Shown: positions 1 through 8,766, numbered from the stretch's first letter. The stretch is 64,000 nucleotides of DNA from JARYLZ01 sp964388275 (GCA_964388275.1 CAYLZD010000003.1:1-64000); one strand, 5' to 3'. A program made the numbers and translations. The notes: a model not told the origin generated them from the sequence alone.

Positions 1-190
1 GAGGGAGCTCCGCTCCCGAACCACAACAACGTTGCGAGGGAGCTTCGCTCCCGAACCACACCACGTTGCGAGGGAGTTCCGCTCCCGAACCACGCCACGT
101 TGTGAGGGAGCACCGCTCACCTTGTTGTGAGGGAGCTCCGCTCCCGAACCACGCCAACGTTGTGAGGGAGCTTCGCTCCCGAACATCACA
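1..190. repeat. Array of six short imperfect palindromic repeats
   Basis: Six units start at 1, 36, 70, 104, 129 and 164 and are 35, 34, 34, 25, 35 and about 27 bases long. Each begins GAGGGAGC and most contain the inverted repeat GGGAGC-NNN-GCTCCC, followed by GAACCAC and a second small palindrome around AACGTT or CACGTTGTG. The variable centre (CTCC, CTTC, TTCC) keeps or nearly keeps the pairing. The unit at 104 is internally shortened. The array touches the window edge and probably continues upstream. Unit and spacer are not distinguishable, so this is not a CRISPR; it looks like an intergenic REP-like or hairpin tandem repeat. Confidence 0.85.
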
Positions 191-500
191 CAGCCGCTCT
201 TGCATTCATTCAATATTACAAGCCGCCTCCTCACTCTGCAACACGCATTCCTTTCGATGCGGCTATGCATTGAAGGGTGGCAGTTCAACCTCAATCTTAT
301 CATCCTCACACAATCGTATGAACTGAAACTTCTAAGGATATATCCGTATAACTCAGGGTTTCAATACGGTCACTCCGCTATTCTGCAAAAATCATACTGC
401 ATTCCGATCTCGAAATCGACTTCCATCCGCACAATAATGGAAAAATACGGCCTTACGCCGCCTTGCCGTCATCCCACAATAAAACGGAGGCGAGAAACAA
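191..500 (+). other. Intergenic stretch upstream of susC-like gene
   Basis: I see no convincing gene here on either strand. A pairing CCGTAT...ATACGG is present around 345-372 (CCGTATAACTCAGGG... to AATACGG), which could be a small operator or leader hairpin for the downstream receptor gene. A ribosome binding site GGAGG lies at 486-490. No promoter could be assigned with confidence. Confidence 0.4.
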
Positions 501-3452
501 ATGATGACATGGCCACGTGTTTTCGCTTTCGGCGCTATTGCGGCCGTCGTCGCATATACCGCGGCAGCCCAGACCGGAAGCCTCTCAGGCAGTGTTACGG
601 ACTCCGAAACCCGGCAACCGCTGACCGGGGCAACAATGACGCTGCAAAAGAAGGACGGCCCGACCGGCAAAGCGGCGGCCGCGTACGGGACGATTAGCGG
701 ACCCGACGGCAGCTACTTTTTCACGGGCGTGCCCGTGGGCGATTACGCGGTCCAGATCACGCATATCGGGTACAAAAAAACCGTCAGGACCGTCGAAGTG
801 AGATCAGGCGAAGAAGTCGTGCTGGATCCCAAACTTGTTTCCGATCCACTCGGTCTCGACGAGGTCGTCGTGACGGGCGCGGCATCGAGAACGGAAAAGA
901 ACAGATCCGAGGTCGCGGTTTCAAGTCTGGACGCCGCAGGATGGCTGGAAACGAACACTTACAGGGATATCGGCCAACTGCTCTCAGCCAAGATTCCTGG
1001 TGTAAGAATTTCACCCACCTCGGGCAACGCAGGGGGAGACGTGGTGTTTTCCATACGTTCCGGCGCCGGACTGTACGGGAACAGCAGACCTGTGATATTC
1101 GTGGACGGCACAAGGATCGCGGACGAACAGCTGGGAGAATTTGTCGGCGGACAATACCTGTCCTCGCTGGCGGACCTGAATCCGGAGGACATAGAAAAAA
1201 TCGAAGTGCTGAAAGGCCCGGCGTCGGCTGCGCTTTACGGCACATCCGGATCCAACGGCGTGATACTCGTCACCACCCGCAGAGGTCGGCGCGCCGGCTG
1301 TTCGTTGCGCTACCTTCTCACTGCCGGTTGGAATGCACAGGCCGTTGAATACGACAGAAACATGGGCCTCACATACCGTGACGCCAATTCCCTTTTCCGC
1401 AGCGGACCCATAAGCGAACATACCCTGCAACTCAACGGCGCGAGCGGCGCCGTAGATTACACCGCATCCATCAGCCATCGGGGCGAAGACGGGATACTGC
1501 GCAACAGCGATTACGGAGGCAGTTCCGCCAGGGCGGGCGTGAACGCCGCGGTGTCGGATATGCTGCTGCTGCGCGCGAACGCGTGGTACTCGTTTTCCGA
1601 CGCCCACAGGCCGCTCAACGACAACAATTTGACCGGGATGTTCGGAAACACGCTCATCATGGGACCGGTTGACGCCGGCGCTGCCGGATCGTACTTCTTC
1701 GCAGACAGCGCCGCCGTGCAGGCGGTATCCGACCTCACCCGATCGAGGCGCTTCACCGGATCGCTGGAGGCCGTATTCACTCCTCATCCGTCATTCACTA
1801 TCCGCGGGCTTGCCGGTTACGACGGACTATTCCACAGGACCGAACAGCTTTATCCGGCCGGCAGGATATATCCTGCAATCGGCGTGATGCAGGGTTGGAA
1901 AGGCATTGGTGAAAACACTCTCGACCGTTTGAATTTCGACGCGAGCGCCTCATGGAGCTGGTCTCCGGCCGCGGATTTTCAAGCAGTGACAACAGCGGGC
2001 GGCCAGGCATTTTCCTCGGCGTCACGCGGTGTGAAGCTTTACAAATCAGAATTTCCTAACTCACTCATCACCAATGTCGGCGCCGGAGCACGGCTGGAGC
2101 AGGGCGACGAATATTCCGGCGAAGCCAGGGAAGCCGGTATTTTCGTTCAGCAGGAATTCTCCTGGAAAGAGGCCTGTTTCCTCTCGGCCGGTGTGCGGAA
2201 CGATTTCGCAAGTTCAATTGGAGAAGAGGCGCCGAGCATATTCTACCCGAGAGCCGGCGCCGCGCTTCGCGTGGACCGGCTCGCCCCACTGCCCGCTTTC
2301 CTTCCTTTCATGAAACTGCGGGCCGCATACGGCGAATCCGGAATCCTGCCTGCGCCCATGGATGCCGCCGGGATCCGCTGGGGCGCCATTCCTATGGGAA
2401 CGGGAACGGGCGCCGGCATTGTATTTGTCGGCAATCCGGCGATTGAGCCCGAACGCGTGCGCGAATTCGAGGCCGGTGTGGAGCTTCAGGCCTGGGACTT
2501 CCTGGGCTTTGATTTCACTTGGTACGAGCAGAGATCCTGCAACTCCGTCGTGGCCGTCATGAATCCCCCTTCCACAGGACTGACGGCCACCGCCACGCCT
2601 CGCAATGTCGGCGCCATCAGCGGATCGGGTTTCGAGGCGGAAATCAACGCGCGCTTCTTCCGCACAACCGGCGCCCAGCTCGACGCCCGACTGATCTGGA
2701 ACCACGCTGTGAACGAGGTGAAGGATCTCGGAAACGGCGGGCCGATTGTCGAAGGCGTCAACGCGATTGCACCAGGGATGCCTCGCTTCGCTTTTTACGC
2801 ATACCCGGTAACCGGCGCCATGTTCGATCAGACGGGCGCGTACGCGGGCCCGGCTATCGATTCGCTCCCACGTTTTCTCGGCACGCCCTTGCCCGAGAAT
2901 TCCGGCTCCTTCGGCGTGACCCTTCGTCTCTTCAGGGATCTGACCTTCACCGCGCTCGCGGACTTCGCTCTCGGCGGCACGGTGCACAACCGTACACGCG
3001 TCTACCAGGCCCTGTACAACAATGACGCCGAGTATAATGAACTGGCCACGCAGCTGGGTCTCGCCGTCGATTACGGCATAGTTCCCGTGCCCGGCGTGTC
3101 CGAACTCACAGCCGGATCCGACGCCTACAGGGCTGCAGCCGAGCGTTTCGCCCGTCTCGATCCGACCGTGCCCGGCGCCACGGGGTATTTTGAGTCCTCG
3201 GATTATTTCCGCCTGCTGGAACTGGGTCTTCGATATGACTTCACGCGGACTCTCCGGAGCTTGATGACACAGGGCTTCCCCAAACAGCTATCGCTCACAC
3301 TCTCCGCGCGAAATCTTTTCATGTTCACTAAATACGGTGGACCCGATCCGAACATCGAATCCGCGGGCGGCCGGAGCATTGTGAGGGGCCGGGATTTCCT
3401 GACGCTGCAACATCCGCGCGTCTTTACCGCAACTATGAGCATCGGCCTTTAA
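501..3452 (+). CDS. SusC/RagA-like TonB-dependent outer-membrane receptor
   Basis: A 983-residue TonB-dependent transporter of the SusC/RagA type, expected to form an outer-membrane barrel that imports a bulky ligand using TonB energy. Residues 1-23 are a signal peptide ending TAAAQ. A carboxypeptidase-regulatory-like (CNA-B-type) domain follows at about 25-115, then a LDEVVVTG stretch and the plug domain, with typical SusC signatures IPGVRI, VIFVDGTRI, IEKIEVLKGPASAALYG and NGVILVTTRRG. The remainder reads as beta-barrel. The start has GGAGG ten bases upstream; a second ATG follows immediately. The susD-like gene starts 13 bases after the stop, so the pair is co-transcribed. The ligand cannot be told from sequence, as no glycan enzyme or regulator sits next to it. 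Confidence 0.93.
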   Translation: MMTWPRVFAFGAIAAVVAYTAAAQTGSLSGSVTDSETRQPLTGATMTLQKKDGPTGKAAAAYGTISGPDGSYFFTGVPVGDYAVQITHIGYKKTVRTVEVRSGEEVVLDPKLVSDPLGLDEVVVTGAASRTEKNRSEVAVSSLDAAGWLETNTYRDIGQLLSAKIPGVRISPTSGNAGGDVVFSIRSGAGLYGNSRPVIFVDGTRIADEQLGEFVGGQYLSSLADLNPEDIEKIEVLKGPASAALYGTSGSNGVILVTTRRGRRAGCSLRYLLTAGWNAQAVEYDRNMGLTYRDANSLFRSGPISEHTLQLNGASGAVDYTASISHRGEDGILRNSDYGGSSARAGVNAAVSDMLLLRANAWYSFSDAHRPLNDNNLTGMFGNTLIMGPVDAGAAGSYFFADSAAVQAVSDLTRSRRFTGSLEAVFTPHPSFTIRGLAGYDGLFHRTEQLYPAGRIYPAIGVMQGWKGIGENTLDRLNFDASASWSWSPAADFQAVTTAGGQAFSSASRGVKLYKSEFPNSLITNVGAGARLEQGDEYSGEAREAGIFVQQEFSWKEACFLSAGVRNDFASSIGEEAPSIFYPRAGAALRVDRLAPLPAFLPFMKLRAAYGESGILPAPMDAAGIRWGAIPMGTGTGAGIVFVGNPAIEPERVREFEAGVELQAWDFLGFDFTWYEQRSCNSVVAVMNPPSTGLTATATPRNVGAISGSGFEAEINARFFRTTGAQLDARLIWNHAVNEVKDLGNGGPIVEGVNAIAPGMPRFAFYAYPVTGAMFDQTGAYAGPAIDSLPRFLGTPLPENSGSFGVTLRLFRDLTFTALADFALGGTVHNRTRVYQALYNNDAEYNELATQLGLAVDYGIVPVPGVSELTAGSDAYRAAAERFARLDPTVPGATGYFESSDYFRLLELGLRYDFTRTLRSLMTQGFPKQLSLTLSARNLFMFTKYGGPDPNIESAGGRSIVRGRDFLTLQHPRVFTATMSIGL

Positions 3453-3465
3453 CGGGAGATATGAC

Positions 3466-4668
3466 ATGAGACACCTAGCATTTATCGCCGCCGTTCTCCT
3501 CGTGATCACCTCCGCGGGGTGCGACCGCTTCGTTCAGGGCATCGACCCGCCGATCGACAACATAGACGACGGTAAACTTGACACCGAGGAACAACTGCCC
3601 TTCCTGATAGCGGGCTTGGACGGTGCTTTCGCCAAGGCGTATGGCAGACTGTCGCTGCTCTCAGGCGCGCTCTCGGACGAAATGGAATTCCAATTGAACG
3701 TGCCCGGCGCAACTTCGCTCGCGCTCATGCAGATCGATCACGGCTCCATACTGCTCGACAATGATGAGGCCGAGGCCGCAATAGCGCTTCTCGGGCAGTA
3801 CAGGTATCAGGCGGACGACCTGCTGGCGCGATGCGGGCGGATCACATTTTCGGACACTACGGTCAGAAATGAAGCGTTGTTCTACGGTCTCCTGCACGGA
3901 GGCATCTCCAGATATCTGTGGGGGTCGTACTTCGGCCTGTCGGAGGAAAGCGGCGGCGGTGTCATAGACGCCGGGCCTTTCATCCCGACTTCGCAGATGT
4001 ATCAGCTCGCGCTCGCAAAGCTGAACGAGGCGCTTCCTTACGCGCCCGACCAAGCCCGTAAACACGCGGTCGGAACCCTGATCGCCCGCATACATCTCAT
4101 CGAGGGACGCTACGGCGAGGCGGAAAATGGCGCACTTCAAGGCCTTGCTGCCGGTGAACATGCGATGTCGGCGGTCTTCGGCCCGGAGGCGCGGAACGAC
4201 TGGCATGAAAAAGCCGGTCACGGCCGCACACAGCTAGTCGCCGCGCAACGGTTCCGTCTGTACCTCGATGAGGATCCCGCCGAAGCCGCTCGAATTCCGA
4301 TGGAAACGGTAACGGGCGCCGATCAGACGACGTTATACGAAAGACAGGCAAAATACGCGTCAGAGAGCGCGCCTATCCCCTTTGTAACCTGGCAGGAAAA
4401 CGAGTTGATACTTGCGGAGACTGCCGTGAGAGCCGGGCGCGCAGCCGAAGCCCTGGGTCGTATTAACGCAGTGCGGGCTTCCCATGGACTCGATCCGCGC
4501 ATGGATACCGCCTTAGACAGCTTATTCATCGAGCGTGACAAGGAATTGTTCGGCACGGGTCTTCGCCTGCTCGACCAGCGACGATTCGACGCCTGGCATC
4601 CGACCCCGGGCGCATGGCGTTACCTGCCGATAACACGCAGCGAGCGGGTTGGGAACGGGAATATTTAG
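3466..4668 (+). CDS. SusD/RagB-like outer-membrane lipoprotein
   Basis: A 400-residue lipoprotein partner of the preceding receptor. The signal peptide ends in lipobox TSAGC with Cys19 as the predicted lipidation site. The body is alpha-helical with TPR-like character, as in SusD proteins, and the end (RRFDAWH ... WRYLPITRSERVGN) matches the characteristic SusD tail where the chain ends in a 'W-YLPI-x-x-E-x-x-N' type motif. It is shorter than most SusD proteins, so the ligand-binding insertions are probably reduced. It lies 13 bases behind the SusC gene with GGGAGAT as its ribosome binding site. Role by family: surface lid that captures ligand above the SusC barrel. Substrate unknown. Confidence 0.88.
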   Translation: MRHLAFIAAVLLVITSAGCDRFVQGIDPPIDNIDDGKLDTEEQLPFLIAGLDGAFAKAYGRLSLLSGALSDEMEFQLNVPGATSLALMQIDHGSILLDNDEAEAAIALLGQYRYQADDLLARCGRITFSDTTVRNEALFYGLLHGGISRYLWGSYFGLSEESGGGVIDAGPFIPTSQMYQLALAKLNEALPYAPDQARKHAVGTLIARIHLIEGRYGEAENGALQGLAAGEHAMSAVFGPEARNDWHEKAGHGRTQLVAAQRFRLYLDEDPAEAARIPMETVTGADQTTLYERQAKYASESAPIPFVTWQENELILAETAVRAGRAAEALGRINAVRASHGLDPRMDTALDSLFIERDKELFGTGLRLLDQRRFDAWHPTPGAWRYLPITRSERVGNGNI

Positions 4669-5052
4669 CGTTGAACGGGATACTTGAGACCTTGTACGTG
4701 AGACGTAAACGGCGCACTCGCCTGAATCCCGGGGTACTGGATCCAAAGTGCTGGTAATGTGAGCTTGCTATTTGCGGTCTCAAACTGCGCGGATTACACG
4801 CGCAGCTGAATTTTATTCGCGGCGTCACTGCACCTTGGCGGTAATAAATGGCGTCCTGGTTCGTCCAGTCCGGGGCCTGCACAGGGTGATCCAGTTTGAG
4901 CATAATATTTGATGAATGCGATCACGTCTGAATTTGCATACCACTGAATATGAACTATTTTCGTCTTTGTTTCGGAGTTTTGAGCTTCTCATTATGTCAG
5001 ATCGATAATGCGGATGAATCACGTTTCAAACTGATAAAAGGAGAATGAAGCT
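4669..5052. other. Intergenic gap with no recognisable gene
   Basis: About 380 bases between the susD-like gene and the next plus-strand gene. No ORF with recognisable protein signature is present. A ribosome binding site AAAGGAG at about 5037-5043 belongs to the next gene. No clear terminator hairpin with a T-run was found. Confidence 0.4.
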
Positions 5053-6399
5053 ATGAAATTGAGGATCCGTGTTTTCGCCGCAACCGTCATCCCCGCTCTC
5101 ATTTGTCTCGCGGTCGACACATTGTCGCAACAGCAGGACCAGAGCGGAAGATGGGTCCTGTATAACAGGCACAATTCCGGCCTCGCAACGAACCATGTGG
5201 AGGCGCTGGCGCTCGACTCGAGCGGCATAATGTGGATCGGCACGGATGAGGGTCTGTATTCAACCATAGCATGCAAGGACGGCGATCTCCATTTCTGGCC
5301 GATGCATCCGATACGGAATATGGCTCTTGACACAGGTTCGGTGATGTGGATGATCGGCTATGATGATTCGGTAAGAACATTTTCCACAATCACCCACGAG
5401 ATGCGAGCGATGAAGCTCGACTCGAGTATAAAAACCGGAGCCATCTGCGCAGACCGGCACGGCAATGTATGGATAGGCGGATACGACGTATTGTGGGAGT
5501 TCCACGGGGAATCTCCGGTTCGCATTCACACGAAGCACAACACGCATTTCATCCGATTCGCCATCGACAGCGGAAGTGTGGACCATTCGTGTCCGATAAC
5601 CTGTTTGGCCGCAGATATGGATACGATATTGTGGGTCGGAATCAACTGGGGCGGCATTGTGGGACTGAATATACACAGCCTTCAGAAGAATACCTGGCTT
5701 ACTATTCCGTTTCTACAGAGTCAATCGCAATATTATCTCGCAGTCGACGGTGCAAACATACTGTGGATAGCGCAGAAGGAGTCGAAGATAGCCCGGTACC
5801 GCAAGGAGAATCATTATATATCCTTTTACTCATATGCCCACCTCGATAGCGGCGTAGTCAGGCACATTTGTCCTGAGAGGCCGTCGCTTGGATGGCTTGG
5901 AATGACAGAGCCGGATCTTGGGATTAATGCATTGATGGCTTTGGATACGAGTACGGAGACCTTTACATCATACGGTCCTCCGGTATCGCCGTTTGAATTC
6001 TCGAAAGCTTACAGCATAAAATGCAAGACGAGCAACGGCAACAAATATATCGGAACGGACTCCGGTCTTATAGTCTTCAACGAACACGGAGCTGTTTACG
6101 ACACTTGCGGAGGCATCGTTGGCGTAGGATCCCTCACGGAGCCGTCATGGAATCCACACGCCTCTCCCAATCCTTTTAAAAACGAAACACACATCTATTT
6201 CAGTCTTCAGAATCAGTCATATGTTCAGATAGTCTTCCTCGACGCGCTGGGAAGACGTCTCGGTGTTACGGAACAACGCCTGGAAGCCGGTCCGCATACG
6301 ATTAAATTCGTGCCGGCCGGCCCGTCTCGCGGAGCTTATTACTATGTCATCAGAGCCGGCGGAAGAACCTCCGCCGGAGCAATGCACCGCGTCGAATAG
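5053..6399 (+). CDS. Secreted beta-propeller protein with T9SS C-terminal sorting domain
   Basis: A 448-residue secreted protein. Residues 1-25 form a signal peptide. The middle repeats short blades of the type 'DSSGIMWIGTDEGL', 'DRHGNVWIGGYDVLWEF' and 'NGNKYIGTDSGLIVFNE', which are Reg_prop (two-component-regulator propeller) repeats as found in periplasmic or secreted sensors, but there is no histidine kinase or membrane segment. The last 80 residues (ASPNPFKNETHIYFSL..., VFLDALGRRL, then a final AYYYVIRAGGR) are a type A sorting domain for the type IX secretion system. So the protein is probably exported to the cell surface or released. The start has AAAGGAG about ten bases upstream. Binding partner unknown. 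Confidence 0.85.
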   Translation: MKLRIRVFAATVIPALICLAVDTLSQQQDQSGRWVLYNRHNSGLATNHVEALALDSSGIMWIGTDEGLYSTIACKDGDLHFWPMHPIRNMALDTGSVMWMIGYDDSVRTFSTITHEMRAMKLDSSIKTGAICADRHGNVWIGGYDVLWEFHGESPVRIHTKHNTHFIRFAIDSGSVDHSCPITCLAADMDTILWVGINWGGIVGLNIHSLQKNTWLTIPFLQSQSQYYLAVDGANILWIAQKESKIARYRKENHYISFYSYAHLDSGVVRHICPERPSLGWLGMTEPDLGINALMALDTSTETFTSYGPPVSPFEFSKAYSIKCKTSNGNKYIGTDSGLIVFNEHGAVYDTCGGIVGVGSLTEPSWNPHASPNPFKNETHIYFSLQNQSYVQIVFLDALGRRLGVTEQRLEAGPHTIKFVPAGPSRGAYYYVIRAGGRTSAGAMHRVE

Positions 6400-6476
6400 G
6401 AAAGGATAACAGTGTGCGTCGTATTATCCGGAGAGTAATATTGTACGGCATATCAATCAACACGAGGATATTTTCA

Positions 6477-6881
6477 ATGAACAAGAGGACAAGAGGCGCC
6501 CTTTCCATTATCGCGGCCGGAATGTGGATAACATCGATCGAATTCCTGCGCAATGAGCTGCTTCTGAAGGAGCACTGGACGGATCATTACGAATCGATGG
6601 GCCTTGTTTTTCCGTCCGGGACGGTTAACGGCATAGTATGGACCATATGGGCTTTCGTTTACGCCGGATTGATCCTGGCCGTGTCGAGGAAATTCACGTT
6701 CATCCAGACCGGCCTGTTGTGCTGGACGGCCGGCTTTGTGTTGATGTGGCTGGTGATCGGCAACATGCTGGTGCTGCCTTTCGGAATACTATATTACGCC
6801 GTGCCGTTCAGCCTGGTGGAAGCTTTCGCTGCCGTATGGTTGGTGAACCTCATATCTCCACCATCCTCAGAGGCTAAATGA
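6477..6881 (+). CDS. Small membrane protein of unknown function
   Basis: A 134-residue integral membrane protein with about four hydrophobic segments (near residues 8-23, 50-70, 78-97 and 100-127). I chose ATG 6477 because GAGGA stands nine bases upstream; the frame stays open back to a GTG at 6414 but that would add a 21-residue basic head with no good ribosome binding site. The pattern EFLRNELLLKEHW...GLVFPSGTVNG...FTFIQTGLLCW...GNMLVLPFGILYYAVP resembles a family of uncharacterised proteins I have seen in Bacteroidota; function is not known. Its stop overlaps the start of the broken gene at 6878 in an ATGA arrangement, so both were one operon. Confidence 0.72.
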   Translation: MNKRTRGALSIIAAGMWITSIEFLRNELLLKEHWTDHYESMGLVFPSGTVNGIVWTIWAFVYAGLILAVSRKFTFIQTGLLCWTAGFVLMWLVIGNMLVLPFGILYYAVPFSLVEAFAAVWLVNLISPPSSEAK

Positions 6882-7585
6882 AACTCTCCGACACAGCAGA
6901 GACGACTGTCCTTTATTACGGAGGTATGCGGCGCTGGCGAGCAGCCCGGCGCATCGAGGCGGAAGTGAGCGTGACAGGACTGGCCTTTGTATTGAAAGCG
7001 AGGCCGTATTTCTGAAGAGCGAAGCTTGAGCTCGATGTTCATCGACCGCCATGCAAACTGGCACCGATTGGAAGAAATCCGTCCCTTTCGGGTGTACTCT
7101 TCGGCATGGACGTCAGACTCGAGGACGAGCAGCGGATACCCTTCCGGGCACGGAATAATGCCAGGCAGTACTTCCCGTCCATCAGGAGGCATCTGTTCTG
7201 GGACGACCTGGACATGGCGTCTTTCGCCAATTATGCCTTCTGGAACTACTTCACACTTCCAGCGTTGCTGTTGTGCGAGGATGTAGCATGGACGGAAAAG
7301 TCGCCCGGTGTGCTGGATGCTGTATTTCCTGACCACATCCCCACGCACAGCAGGAGGCAGAGGTTTACTTTCGATAAGGAGAGCGGGCGGCTCATGCAAC
7401 AGGACTATACCGTGGAAATTATCAGCAGCCTCGCCACGGCCGCTCAAGTGATAGAAGAACACGCGTCTTCGGACGGACTCGTTTATCCATCAAGGCGCAA
7501 GGTCACACCCCGCCGCCGGAGCGGAACACCAGCATCCGCGCCTCTACTGATCGACATACGGGTGCATGATTACCGGATGTATTGA
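6878..7585 (+). pseudogene. Broken conserved hypothetical gene with two compensating frameshifts
   Basis: Reading starts at ATG 6878 (ATGA overlap with the upstream gene) and gives MKLSDTAETTVLYYGGMRR... up to KARPY at about 7009, then hits TGA at 7013-7015. From there the next frame continues sensibly (SEERSLSSMFIDRHANWHRL ... FRVYSSAWT) until about 7110, and the original frame resumes with DVRLEDEQRIPFR ... RRHLFWDDLDMASFANYAFWNYFTLPALLL ... PTHSRRQRFTFDKESG ... VHDYRMY, ending at 7585. Put together, the three pieces form one protein of about 235 residues resembling a known family of uncharacterised cytosolic proteins. Cause: one extra base near 7010 and a loss near 7109, either true mutations or assembly errors. 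Compensation within 100 bases leaves the rest intact. Confidence 0.75.
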
Positions 7586-7993
7586 AAGGATCGGACGAAG
7601 GACGGTGTTTTGGCAAATGACGCCTGGAATTCGGGAAAACAACCGAAGCGCTGGCCGCAGCGGTGGAGAGCGCCCGGTTCAGCGGCGCGATATGTCATCC
7701 GCGTTCCGTCAGCCCGAGCGCCGGCCGTCGCAGCGGGTGCTTGAGAAATGCGGACTTGAGGGTCCGAAGAGTCCGTCGCGCGTGTTGTCATTCCCAAGCT
7801 GCGGTCCGGGGTTGAGCAGAATGCATTCGAATATGCTCTTGAGTTGTGATGTTTTGTGTCCTCCGATGCCCCTGTTCGTTGCGGCCGCAGGCATATCAAT
7901 CACACTCAGAGACTGAATCCTGTATTACGCGCCGAAGTTCAGCAGGGATATCGCGTCGTATCGCCGCCGACTTTGCCTCTGTGCCTCACATCC
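7586..7993. other. Non-coding or decayed stretch
   Basis: About 400 bases with several unconvincing overlapping frames on both strands and no protein signature I can recognise. It lies just downstream of the antiporter remnant on the minus strand, so it may hold further decayed sequence of that gene or of its replacement. No hairpin with T-run was found that could end the 6477-7585 operon. Confidence 0.35.
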
Positions 7994-8221
7994 CTATCCT
8001 TCGTCATCCAGTCCATCCGCTTCCGAAGGAAGTCCCGCCGGCAGCCGGTCTGTGCTGGACCCCAGTTCATCCGGCATACCGAGACACCCTGCGCCCGCGG
8101 CAGCTATGACACGCACACAGATTTCTACGAGCGCAATCGGTACTTTCACATGATACGCGGCGACGGCCGAGATAACCGCAAGGCCGAGCCAGAGCACGGC
8201 GATGGCAAGGATATGTTCCAT
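7994..8221 (-). pseudogene. N-terminal remnant of a monovalent cation:proton antiporter (CPA2 type)
   Basis: From ATG 8221 the frame reads MEHILAIAVLWLGLAVISAV and continues AYHVKVPIALVEICV, a recognisable first membrane helix and loop of Na+/H+ or K+/H+ exchangers of the CPA2/KefB class, then loses the family pattern after residue 43 and stops at residue 75. A full protein would be at least 380 residues with 12 or more membrane spans; nothing after 7994 restores it. A ribosome binding site AGGA lies 8 bases before the ATG, so the 5' end is authentic. It is divergent from the kdp operon, which also handles potassium, so an intact ancestor may have shared its regulation. Calling the family is by pattern recall, without alignment. 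Confidence 0.6.
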
Positions 8222-8712
8222 GATGAGAAATCCTGTTTATTGGCCGTTGGTGACGGTAATTGCATTGAAAAACCCGCTTTGCAGCGGGTTGCATTTTATT
8301 CAGCTGTGCCCCTGCCGCTGCGAAGGTTTTGCGGTAGGAATCATCAGCCATTTCCTGTCAGCTAAACCGGGGAAATCCATCCCCTTGACGGAACGTAAAA
8401 GATCCGTCGGTAAGCAAAGATCAAAGATGATGAGAATGTGCGGCGAGGAAATCTCACCGGTTAAGAATTGAAGTGCTTGACAGAATCCTCTCGCTATCCG
8501 ACAATGTGATTTCCGCATGCTTTTGTTTCCGGATGCGCCATGTTTGCCACGGGGCGGAAACCAACACACTTTATTACTTCTTGATGGATTCTGGGGACAT
8601 TTTTACGGCGCTTTTTCATTTAGATGCTTACGTTTGTGCCGTATGAAACGGCGCTGCGCGGGGCGGCTTCCTTTCACGGTTCCGCCCAGACTCAAGTACA
8701 AGGAAGATTGAA
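8222..8712. promoter_or_regulatory. Divergent leader region between antiporter remnant and kdp operon
   Basis: About 490 bases containing regulatory-looking structure and no clear gene. On the minus strand a hairpin AACCCGC-loop-GCGGGTT sits at 8271-8290 inside the leader of the antiporter remnant. On the plus strand an inverted repeat GTTTCCG (8525-8531) / CGGAAAC (8555-8561) encloses a GC-rich loop. The region should hold the kdp promoter and a KdpE operator, but I could not pick out a box with confidence. I looked for c-di-AMP riboswitch landmarks because such elements control potassium genes, and found only a partial resemblance (GTCAGCTAAAC near 8357), not a full match. Confidence 0.5.
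8271..8290 (-). terminator. Hairpin followed by T-run on minus strand
   Basis: Perfect 7-bp stem AACCCGC / GCGGGTT with a six-base loop. Read on the minus strand it is followed directly by TTTTTC-like sequence (GCGGGTTTTTCAATG), as in an intrinsic terminator. It lies 50 bases upstream of the antiporter remnant start, so it could be an attenuator in that leader, or simply the end of a lost upstream gene. Confidence 0.5.
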
Positions 8713-8766
8713 ATGTGTGAAGCGTGTACTATCGGACCTTTTGCGTTCAACCCGGACGGCGGTTAG
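8713..8766 (+). CDS. Possible 17-codon leader peptide ahead of kdpA
   Basis: ATG 8713 opens a frame encoding MCEACTIGPFAFNPDGG and stops at 8764-8766, four bases before the kdpA start at 8771. The ribosome binding site AGGAAG (8701-8706) stands six bases upstream, better than anything seen directly before kdpA, where GCGGG is the only purine run. Ribosomes ending here could reinitiate on kdpA. It is not KdpF, which is a hydrophobic membrane helix, and the CxxC pair is notable. An alternative is that AGGAAG serves a GTG at 8717 in the kdpA frame, which would add 18 residues to KdpA. Confidence 0.4.
   Translation: MCEACTIGPFAFNPDGG

Noticed and set aside
1..190. CRISPR array
   Set aside because: Units vary in sequence and length, have no unique spacers and are palindromic throughout; no cas genes nearby.
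7566..7916. 116-codon plus-strand frame after the broken gene
   Set aside because: No domain, odd composition and several competing frames on both strands; treated as non-coding.
8340..8420. c-di-AMP (ydaO-type) riboswitch upstream of kdp
   Set aside because: Only a short stretch (GTCAGCTAAAC) resembles the conserved core; the other conserved blocks and order are not seen, so I did not annotate it.
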